Assembly (NCBI GenBank): GCA_963662175.1
Contig: OY759214.1
Location: forward strand, 8,618,001-8,682,000
Length of the DNA: 64,000 nucleotides
Origin: Aradus depressus
Taxonomy: Eukaryota; Arthropoda; Insecta; Hemiptera; Aradidae
Direction of reading: 5' to 3'
How positions within the stretch are numbered: position 1 is the stretch's first letter; the number at the start of each line of letters is the position of its first letter. The notes beneath the pieces were generated by a model. The model was not told the DNA's origin and did no database searches. It saw only the letters and a list, made by a program, of their open reading frames with translations. The translations under genes and the position numbers were made by a program. Positions 31,401 to 43,400 of the stretch are shown in pieces.

Positions 31401-34400
31401 CCAATCAGAAAATATAAAAAAGGCGCTACCTGTGAGAAAGTCCAATAACATCGAGTCGCTCCAGAAGGTTGGTGAGGGACACATCTGCCAACGTAAAGTC
31501 TTTATTTACCAGCCAAGAACCATTTGAAACAACAATATTATTTTAATTGAGGGCTGATTATTTTCGCTTCATCAATTTATGATTGAGTCTATATTTCACC
31601 TTTTAGATTCAGTAAAAGTAAATATGAAAGTTAAAATTTTTTCGCTGAAGCCCAAGTCTTTAGAAAGCAGGTGTCTCCAGTAGTCAGTAATATTTCTATG
31701 ATATATGCTGATCCTAACGATGAGTATGCTATCCTTCGGCTGGGACCTTAAGAGATGGCCCCAAGCCTGTACTTGTTAAAGACCCTTATCCTAAATGAAT
31801 AAAAATTTAGGCCTACCACATTAGAGTCGGGCTCCAATTTTTTATATCTTACTCCCTTTCTAAACTAAAAACCTTCCTCCAGTCACACTCTATTGAGCAA
31901 AAGTTAATAACTCTTCAGCTTGTAAAAGGTCTTTCGATCGATGTAACGCATAACTTCTGTTGAAAATGGTGTCTCTGCAATTTATGAAGATGCCCCAAAT
32001 ACAGTATTTGTTAAGTAGTGGCTGAAGATGTTAGCAATACCGCAAGTACTCCCATTATATATATATGTTGTGGAATAGACAATATTTTTTTTTAAACACG
32101 TTTTTTCTTTACTTTTTATTAAGTGTTTCACAATATCTCGGCAAAAAGTGTTAAGTATCATGAACAACTTTTGTTTGACAACTTTTTTTTTATCTATCTC
32201 ACATTATCAAAATTTCAGTTCAAACTTTTCGGTTTTCTTATGGTAATTGTTGTAAATAACTCCCTTATAGATTTATATTATTAAAATAATATTCACTTCA
32301 TAAAAAATACCAGGAGGTGGCCAAGAGGGGAACTTACCTGCCCCAGAGCTGTGCAACCTAGCGGGGCCAAGTGAAACTAAACCGGCCTGCCAAGCGGAGA
32401 CAAGTGGTACTAACAAATCCCATGACCGATGGTTGTTTCGCTATTTTTCCATCAAAACCTTTATCTAAAACAGTTTCCCCCAGAGGCAACATCCCCCAGA
32501 AGCCGTGATGAGACCCATTTTGAAGATCAGCCAACAGAGAAAGTAATCTGTCTTCTAAGGGCGCTCTTCTCAACGTCCTCGAACGGTTTAGTTGAGTGTT
32601 CTATCAAGAAGATCTACTGGAACAGACACCGCTGATATAGCATAAAATATATTTTCTGACAGAGGCTACAATCCGAACAAGAGATCCTGGAAACTGGCTT
32701 AGTTGAGCCATACAGCTCTCAAAAAAGGGAAGCGGTAACTATCTCTTTTGTTTGGACTACCGAAAAATAAATGCTGCCACAGAAGAACAAGTTTCGCCAT
32801 CATATCATACATAACACATTAAAAGAGCTAGGAACGGCTCCGTTCTTCACCACTCTCCACTTGTATTAAAAGTGGTTGAGAAAAGTTTAGAGTTAAGGAG
32901 CGTTTTCAGTCTTTAAAAATTATTTTATTATTATTATCTCAGATCGACCATGTCTGAATAATGAATAGGACACTGAAAAACCTGGTGGTTTTGTCCATAG
33001 AAAGGAAAACGGCGTCTGGCTTGGATTATCGTGTAATTGACAAACTCACAGCTACAAAAGCTAGCAAACAATTGTAATATTCAAATCTTTAAACTGAACT
33101 TAAAATGCTGGATGAATAAAATCAATGATGAAGCATTATTAAAACAAATGTCATTTTAATATAATTTGTTATTTTGTTTGTAAACTTTATATAACTCTAC
33201 TTAACTTCATTTTATTAAAATTTTTTTTTTTCATTATTAACAATTAACTCAATTTTAGTTTAAATTCATTTTTTTATTTATTAATTACCTAAGTTGAAAG
33301 AGAAAAAACCGTTCACACTGTTATTTTGCAGTAACGTTTTTTCGTCTCGTCCACAGTTTTGTCAAGAAAGAAATAGCATCATAAATTAAAAAAAAAATTA
33401 CCTTTTTGATTGGCAAGTTGTGTTTCGACATCCGCAAGAAGGCCCTGTACGGTGTTCAGAAGGCCGCCTACGAAGTTGCTGTAGGATCGTACATCCGTTT
33501 TCGTCTTTCTACTCTCTTCAGCTTTAGCTAATAGAGGATCGCGGAACGGCGTATTTTTCAGAGAAATATTAGACAGTTGATGAGGTCGTATTTCGAAAGA
33601 AGCTAAAAAATACAAACCCTGTTTTAAAAACTCTTGAAATAAGTGACGTTTGAGTAGTACATCATAATGAAGAACTCATTTAACGGAACAACATTTGTCT
33701 GAAAGGTTTTGATAACTAAGATTTTGTGGATATGGTAGCTCAAAATGCCACGTGCATGATGGAGGATTTCTGTCACTCCAAAGACAACACAGCCTACTTC
33801 CTAAATTTCACGTGCGTGATGGAGAATTGCTGTCACTCCAATGACAACACCAGCCTACTTCCTAAATTTCACGTGCATGATGGAGGATTGCTGTCACTCC
33901 AATGACAACACCAGCCTACTTCCTAAATAACCATTTTTTGTATATAAAAATGTACTTGTCCGTTCAAATACGGATACAAACCTAGTTATAATCCAGTTTT
34001 TTATTATTAGTAGTTTTTCATTAACGGATAAAAAGTAAATAAAATACATGTAATGCGGCCATAACAGGGCCTTATTATACCAACCACTATTACACAAACC
34101 ACTCCACATTCCCTTTCCCTCTTTCATAGTCATTGAAAAAAGAAAACCGCTGATGCCAACACATAATAATAATCATATTTTAACAATAACATTTTAATAT
34201 GATACATCATAAGGATGTATAACTTAAGATAACATATAAATTAGATACATAAACAGATACCTGACACATGTGATTAGTAATACTATTAAAAATAAAATGA
34301 AATTAATAAATAAATACTTAATTTTTTTTTTTTTTTTTTGGTCTATGTATGATGCATACGGTGTTATCTAGTTATTTATTACAACATCGATGGTCCCGTG

Positions 34401-37400
34401 AGGAAGTTCTATCTACCAAATAAAACACACTGTGTGTATCTGTGAACACGATAACTCCCGATAGAATGAATGTATCGACACGAAATTTCAAATTTGGATT
34501 CAAAACCCCATAAGAACGACACATTAATTTTCAAAGGAATCGGCCGAAGGGAAGAAGTGTTCAGGGGAGACGGCTCACTTCAAAAACCCTAATAACTGCC
34601 GATGTAATGAATTTATCGACACAAAATTTAGTATGAGGATTAAGTTCTTAACTAATTTGAAAAATCCATTGAAACCGGAAATATTTTGTCTTCTGTTTGG
34701 AGTTAGCAAACCATAAAATTGAATACAAATCTTAATTTCAAGATCACCATTGATAAGTTTCGATGTCATCAAAATGGTATAAGTGATTTGCCACTAGATC
34801 TCAGCACTGGTTAGGATTTCACTTGTACAACTTTTTTCCTGAACAGAACTATCATTTTTGTACCCGATTATGCAGTTAACGAAAAATGTTCAAAAATGTA
34901 AGTTGGACCATTTTGATTCTAACCTCCTCAATTGTAAAGCTAAGTGTCGAAAAATAGTCTTTGAAATGTGAAATATTAAAGAGAGAACCTTTGAAATATG
35001 ACATGAGTGTGGTGAAGTAGGGAAACCTTGGACTTTTGACGAGGTTCGGAAAGTAGAATGTTCCGAAGAGGAGCTTGTAGCCGTCGATAGCGTCAATGCG
35101 GTCCCGGTAAGACTTCATCAGTAATAGTAGCTCATTATTTGAGGGGGTCAGGCTTTTTCGTTCTGGGGCTGCAATGTAAAATATTACCTTATTGTAAACA
35201 AATTATATACTTTCAGATTCCTTAAATAGAGGCACGTTTAGGGGGAGGAGGGATAGTTTGTCTGCCAATAGAATGAATGTATCGACACGACATTTTAGAT
35301 ACATGAGAACAAAAGAAGTGTAGGAACGGGAGGAATAGCAGAAGGAATGGGACAAAACAAATCGTGAAAGAGGCTAAAACAGTCTTGGGAGCCTGGAGAA
35401 TATTAGGAAGTTCTGGAATAAAGTCATATGTCTTCAGGGTAAGAGAGGGAAAAAGGTCCGAAATATAAACAGCAGGAATGACAACCTGATATCGGAAGAG
35501 ATTGACAACCCCAATAACTGCCGATATATTGACTTGAAATTTCATATTTGAAGTCAAAACCCCATTTCAGCGTTATCGGCGAAGGTGGGGTTCAGAGGAG
35601 GGGGCTAATAACTGCCGACTGCCGATGTATTGAATTTATCCATACAAAAGTTAGTACGAGGATTTAGAAGATGTAAGTCAACTGTTGAATATTAGCGCAA
35701 ACGGACGGCTGGTGAATTGATTAATTCGTTCTGGGGAAGTAAAACAATTTGATACTCACAGTCCGAGGTGGGAGGGTAGTTTTCTTCGAGATAGTCTATG
35801 ATCCTAGTTGGATCCGAGATGATGTTTACGTTGACCACCACGAGAACAGGCAAGTCCCCCCGTTCGTTGAATTTCAAGAACCAAGTCTCGTAGTTCTCCT
35901 CATTGACAACATCAATAGAGCGCGTTACGAACTCCAGCCCCTTCTCGTACATTACCAGCATTACCTTCACAAACAGACAGAAAGAAAGATATATACGTGA
36001 TGTGACCATAACTGGACTGTCTTATACCAACCACACTTTTACAGATCACCCTTCCTCCCCTTTTCCCCATTCAAAATCATTTAATACTGGCAGTACTTAC
36101 AGCTGGATTTAAGAAAGCAATGGTTACTTTTTTGAACTCAATAGAAATGCAAATATGAAATGAATTTGAGAGGGGGAGGGACAGTGATCTATAAAAGCAT
36201 GGTTGGTATAAGAAAGATGGCCACATCAAATGTATTTGAAAAAAAAAAAATCTAATAAAAAACTATCAATTATATCAACTTTTATTTTTCATTATTCGTT
36301 GATACGCTGTACACGATTACTTTGAAATATTTCTTACAGAAATTTATTTTACATTCCTTCAGGTGTTATAACATTAATGATATTGGTCCTACCTCAAATG
36401 AAAGAACACGCTAGCAAATAGAAATTTAATAAGGAATATTTTGGTAAGTTTCAATTTTTCGATAGGACCAATCTCGGGTAAATCAAGGAAACGTCAAAAA
36501 ATATGTACTTATTTCAAAACAATATTTGAGAACGGTTTTCGCCAAGTATCTCAAAAACTGAATTGAAAAATTGAATTATATATATACCCAAGAAAGATAT
36601 TTTTCTAAATCTTGTAGTTTCGTTGTAATTTTGACAATAAAAAAAAAATTTATATATTTTCGAAAAATGGTTGTGATAAAATTTATTAATAGCATTTAAT
36701 GCTATTTTTTAACAAATAAAATACAAATTTAACAGGACTAAAATAGTGCAGTTGAAATGTCCCCTTCGTCCGAATGGCTGGAATATATATATATATTGTA
36801 ACGCTTGTTATTAGTGCTACTTTTTATTCTAATTTAATTATATAATTTAATAATAATTATATGCAATAACGATTATGAGAGAACCTGGTTATGTATAATT
36901 TATAAATAAAAATAAAGACTTTAAAATAATTTGTTACATTTTTCTTTTATTTTAAATTTCATCATGACATTTTTTATGGGTTAGTATCACATAAATTTTA
37001 CAGACATAGAGATTTTTCTTTTTTAAACACACATTCAACTAAACCTGCGGGGCTTGCATGCTGTATTGAGTTGATGATCGATGATTTCGTTTTGTACCAC
37101 TGATGAGATGGGATTGTTGGTAGACCTCTGACGTCCTCTCCTGATTTTTGTTAGTCATTCCATCATGAAACAGCCATTCCTCATTTCCTAATTATTCGCC
37201 TCTGGATGTCTTTACCAGTTGATCTTCTTTATTACGGGATACACACACACTTTTTCTTCTATGTCCTCAGACAATCACACTTACTCCACTGCACATCTTT
37301 CCACAGATCCCTCCACAGACACCCTCTCACATCTCACTCTGAACAACGACTCTTTCCACGAGGGGACAGACCACCTCTCTCTCGTTTTGGATTCAGCTCC

Positions 37401-40400
37401 CTCATTGGCCCACAATTTTTACAGCCTTTAGCATTAAACATCTGGGTTTTTTTATATCACTTTCATATTCCCGTATACAATCCTAGTTGCTTACATTAAT
37501 AGTTAACTAATTATTAGCCTAACATTTCATTTTATGACATAATTGAAATAAATGATTTGATATATTTTGAAACTATATCGACCCTGGTACAAATCGATTA
37601 GATAACCCCCAGTAACCTTCCTTAGGTCTACTAACTGATTATATTTACGTATCTTATTTTCCATTTCTTAAATATTACATGTAATGGACAATATAGAACA
37701 TTACATTGCCCTCTGCTAAAAATATCAAAATATATCATTCATTTGCTTACATAAGTGTTTAGTACCAAACTATTTCATAATCTTATGGTTATATGTCCCA
37801 CTTGGCGACCCAAAAATAACATGGTGACCCAGTTTCTATACTTAATTAATTACACACAAATTTTTTTGTCTATTATGGAATACATTCTTCAAGGTAACTC
37901 TTTTTAATAATATTATACAACAATTAGGTAACAAATCCAATTCAATTAATTTATTTACGTCTTATCATAATGTTATATTAGATTTATTTTCTTATTTTAC
38001 TTTATTTTCTCATTTCTTCTATTTACCACTACTCTATTCTCCATACGCAAATTCTACATTCAAAATTCCAACACTAATCATTAATTTGCCATACAATTTA
38101 CCCACACTCCTTAATATAATCTAAAATTCTTAAATAATCTCCCTGGTATCTCTTAACCATCCTGATCTCCTTGGATCTTCGCCTACTACCATAAAATACT
38201 CATAATCCAATTCCTTCCCACCTATAGGCTAAGCCTAAAAATTTTTAATAATCATTCTTTAATCCTTCCTTCTATTTAAAAGTACAATTCCCTCTCTCCT
38301 TTCAATTATCTATATTTTTTTTTTTTTTATTTACTTCCTTCATTACCATATTTATTTATTATTTAATATTCCATTTATTAATAACATCACTGTCACAATT
38401 AGACATAACTCAGATAATTATTTATATTTTACTACTTTTATTTACGCTATCTCGACTTACTTTCCCTATTGATTTACTGCACTAATTTTTATATAATGTT
38501 CTTAAGATGATATTCTTAAAAAAAATATTCTTATAACATTTTCCCCGTTTCACTTACAAAATTTTTTTTTATTTATTATTATTATTATTATTATACGGAA
38601 TTACTTTCAAGGTTATATTTCAATATTATATGTTTTTATTTTTTTATTATCCATTTTAGGATAATTCCTTTTATCAATCTATTATTCTGAACCTACGAGC
38701 GATTATCGCTCTCAAAAACCATTTGTGGGTTAATATTGCTCATTTCCGTAAGGACGCCAAACTCCTTAAATCAACATGGCCCACGTTGTTGACAATTACG
38801 GTTAAATAACACTAACAAACCCTTTAAACTAATATATATTTTTTTTTTTTTATAAATATTTTTATTTTATCACCAATACCATAAAAAAATGCATGCATAA
38901 ATACCAATAAATAGTTCAATTCGAGACTAACCCTTATTATAAAATTTCCCATAAAAATAACCACCATAAATATAATATTACAATAAATAAATATGTTTTT
39001 ATTTAAAAACATTTAAAATCAAAAATATTCTGTACAGAATGCAGAGTTCACTACCCATTATTTACATCTAATTTTAATTATATAATTTTTTTTTTATTCT
39101 ATGTCAGAACATCACCCACTCTCATATTTTTAATCAGTCTCAGACCCAACATTGGTCATTATTACCTCTTTTATAATACCACCACTCTAATAAAAAATAG
39201 CATACATCATATTAAAAATAACAAGACATACCATAAACAAATACACAATCAATATTAACATTATTTGACGTGTTTACAAACTTCAGTTGTTTATCATAAA
39301 AGACTCTAACAGCTGTTCCATCCTTTATCCATTTATCAGTTCAACTTGCAAATACTTAGTTGCCATATCATTTCTCTTACGCTCCATATTTTTATTTCTA
39401 ACTTTAGTTTAATTTATTCTTTATTTTCAATTACTTATTAATTAGACCCTATTTACATCTCGAGTGACAACTTCTTTGTTTACATTAATTTTATTCATTT
39501 TTATTGATTTTTATTAACTCAAATTTTACATGCAAACAATTCTTGACAGATAAAATTGTGATATCAAATCTCAGGTACATTTTTCATTAATTAATTATAT
39601 CATTTTATTTTGCAATTATTCATTTCAACATAATTTAACATATTGACTGATACTTTCTATGTTTAATTTTTTTTATTAATTTTAATGTTACATTTTATAG
39701 TTCCAGATCATAATCCTAGGACAAGCAATTTTCAATATCCAAAATTTCATCGGTTAAACTACCTATGTTATTTCTTTCTCTTATATTTATAATTTAATTT
39801 TCGATTATCTATTTTTCTAAATTTGTTACTAATGTTTAAACTTATCTTTTTCTTTATTCGTTTATTTCTTTGACGTAGATATTTTGTTTTCGAATTTTTC
39901 AAATTATTTTTATTATGATTATTTTTGAACTCAAGTTTTTTACACTTGTTATAGTTATGTTCATTTACACATCTATGAAAATTTGTTTTTCGATATCCGA
40001 TTTTTCTAGGACTTTTAATTTTATTTATCTTATGTTTTTTTAGTTTCTCTATCTTATTATTATGTTTCTTTATAACAATACCATTAGCTATTATGGTTTT
40101 AATAAATTTACATTTGTCTATCTTCTTATTGAATTTTATTTTCTTCTGTGTTTCATTATTTTCCTTTATTTCTCCATTTTCCTGTCTATCTACAATCATA
40201 TTATTTAATTGTTCACATTTATGATTTATTTCTACACTTTGATCACTAACTTTCAGATCAACAATTTTATTAAATTGATCGAAACGTTTGTTTAAATCTT
40301 TATTTAAATTTTCAAATTCTATGCTTACGTCTTCCTTTAATTCCTCAATTTTTGAATTTAATTCTAACTTTATTTCTGACTTCATTTCATTAAAATTTTT

Positions 40401-43400
40401 TGATTGCATTTCATTAAAATGTTTTGACTGTTGCTCAAATTTTGAATTCATTTCATTAAAATGTTTTGATTGTTGTTCAAATTTTGAATTTATTTCATTA
40501 AAATGTTTTGATTGCATTTCATTATTTTTTATTAACATTTCCATCATGGTGTTTAAATTTACATTTGTCTCACTCTCCGGCTGAAGGCAATTATCATAAT
40601 TTATTCTATTTTGTCCGCCATTATTTTTCGGATTCGTTCTCTGAGAACCTCTATTATAGTCGGCCATTTTGGACGCTAACTTTTTATACAGTTTTAAAAT
40701 TAATTTTTACAGATATTTTTACAAAATCATACATAAGGTCCTTTTATATTTTCTTTTCGGGCGCCGTATAAAAATTTAATATTTCAAGTCCTAATTTTTC
40801 AAGTCCTTAATTTTTCAAGTCCCTGTTCGGGCGCCATTTGTAACGCTTGTTATTAGTGCTACTTTTTATTCTAATTTAATTATATAATTTAATAATAATT
40901 ATATGCAATAACGATTATGAGAGAACCTGGTTATGTATAATTTATAAATAAAAATAAAGACTTTAAAATAATTTGTTACATTTTTCTTTTATTTTAAATT
41001 TCATCATGACATTTTTTATGGGTTAGTATCACATAAATTTTACAGACATAGAGATTTTTCTTTTTTAAACACACATTCAACTAAACCTGCGGGGCTTGCA
41101 TGCTGTATTGAGTTGATGATCGATGATTTCGTTTTGTACCACTGATGAGATGGGATTGTTGGTAGACCTCTGACGTCCTCTCCTGATTTTTGTTAGTCAT
41201 TCCATCATGAAACAGCCATTCCTCATTTCCTAATTATTCGCCTCTGGATGTCTTTACCAGTTGATCTTCTTTATTACGGGATACACACACACTTTTTCTT
41301 CTATGTCCTCAGACAATCACACTTACTCCACTGCACATCTTTCCACAGATCCCTCCACAGACACCCTCTCACATCTCACTCTGAACAACGACTCTTTCCA
41401 CGAGGGGACAGACCACCTCTCTCTCGTTTTGGATTCAGCTCCCTCATTGGCCCACAATTTTTACAGCCTTTAGCATTAAACATCTGGGTTTTTTTATATC
41501 ACTTTCATATTCCCGTATACAATCCTAGTTGCTTACATTAATAGTTAACTAATTATTAGCCTAACATTTCATTTTATGACATAATTGAAATAAATGATTT
41601 GATATATTTTGAAACTATATCGACCCTGGTACAAATCGATTAGATAACCCCCAGTAACCTTCCTTAGGTCTACTAACTGATTATATTTACGTATCTTATT
41701 TTCCATTTCTTAAATATTACATGTAATGGACAATATAGAACATTACAATATATATATATATATATATATATAGGTATAGTTTCATTAAAAAACTTGCTTG
41801 CTCAACGAGATTCATGTTTTCCCAATTTTTACTCGGCTATACGTATTATTTTAGTTATATTAGTCTTGTAAATGCAGCTCGAACCGTGTTGACGCCATTT
41901 TGGAACGAACATCACTTTTATTTACTATATAGATTACTAATCTATATGGGTAATTCCATGCCAACTCGACATGGCATGACACATGACCACCTCGGATCAT
42001 TGAAAATGAGTGATTTTCAGGCAGAAGGCATCAACATAAGTCCAAAAATGCATTAAAATAATTTATCACTACTTGGTAACGGCGTTTTTTTTTTAATGTA
42101 AATTTTATGCGTTTTGAAGTACGATTTTTTATATTTCGTTTAAAATGACTAATTCGTTTTAAATCAAATGAAAAAAGCATGTTTCTTATAGGATTTTTGA
42201 CGTAGATTAAGAATCTCGCGTCAAAAGGTTGATTTTTGCCAAACCAAACCCCCAAAAATGGCAATAATTCAAAAAATAAATTTGAATATCTCAAAAACTA
42301 ATGCCTAAAACATTTTTTCTATACCGCTATTCTACTCCTATGGAGTCATACTAAGCTGCCAATATCAAATTTTTTTGGAGAATCACATTGACTGATTTTA
42401 AAATGTAAATAACCGAATTTTTAATCAGAATATAAAGCTTTTTTTGTGGTTGTACTTTAAATACGATGCTTTTATTGAAATATAATTTTGTAACTGATTA
42501 AAATTATAACAAAATAAAATTTTATAAAAAAATTCATTACCAACAAAAATATTTGAACATGAATTTAATTCCTGGCATTTCATAATATGAGAAGTGTATT
42601 TTGTTTTTCGATTGAAGAGCGTAAAAATATATTTCGAAAAGACCAGAAATCTATTTTGTTTTATTATATGGGTGAAAGTTATGGTTATTTAAAGTACAAC
42701 CACAAAAAAAGCTTTATATACTGATTAAAAATTCTACATTTTATAATCAGTCAATGTGATTCTCCAAAAAAATTTGATATTGACAGCTTAGTGCGACTCC
42801 ATAGGAGTAGAATGGCGGTATAGAAAAAAAATTTTAGGCATACGTTTTTGAGATATTCAAATTTATCGATTTTTTTAATTATTGCGATTTTGTGGGGTTT
42901 GGTTTGGCAAAAATCAACCTTTTGACGCGAGATTCGTAACCTACGTCAAAAGTCCTACAAGAAACAGGCTTTTTTCATTTGATTTAGTCATTTAAAACGA
43001 AATATAAAAAAATCGTACTTCAAAACGCATAAAATTTACATTAAAAAAAAACCGCCGTTACCAAGTAGTGATCAATTATTTCCAATTATTTTAATGCATT
43101 TTTGGACTTATGTTGATGCCTTCTGCCTGAAAATCACTCATTTTCAATGATCCGAGGTGGTCATGTGTCATGCCATGTCGAGTTGGCATGGAATTACCCA
43201 TATGAAATAAAATGAAACTTTATTGCGATCTTACTAGTTCACACATAAATGTAATACATTATATATATGTATATATACAGGGTGTATCGCAAGCAGATGA
43301 CAATACTCGGGGTGGGTGAATGCCCCACTCAAGTACACTAAGAAACCGGGATAATAAAAATCCGTTTCAACTTAGTGTAAAAAATAATGAGATTTTAAAT

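Larger units (their letters stand above)
36797..41747 (-). mobile_element. LTR retroelement without pol (element 1)
   Basis: Two 909-bp LTRs (36797-37705 and 40839-41747) in the same orientation with an offset of exactly 4042 and no difference that I could see. Each begins TGTAAC and ends ATTACA. On the minus strand, the primer-binding site follows the 5' LTR, then one ORF, then about 2 kb of AT-rich DNA without pol, then a purine-rich tract before the 3' LTR. It sits in a TA microsatellite, so the target duplication cannot be fixed. Near-identical LTRs mean a recent insertion, which must have used proteins from another element. Confidence 0.9.

Noticed and set aside
37206..37499. Protein-coding ORF, repeated at 41248-41541
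   Set aside because: Both copies lie in the LTRs of element 1, antisense to its ORF, with no family resemblance.
36797..41747. Intact retrovirus-like provirus
   Set aside because: No protease, RT, integrase or envelope frame is present; only LTRs, PBS and one gag-like ORF.
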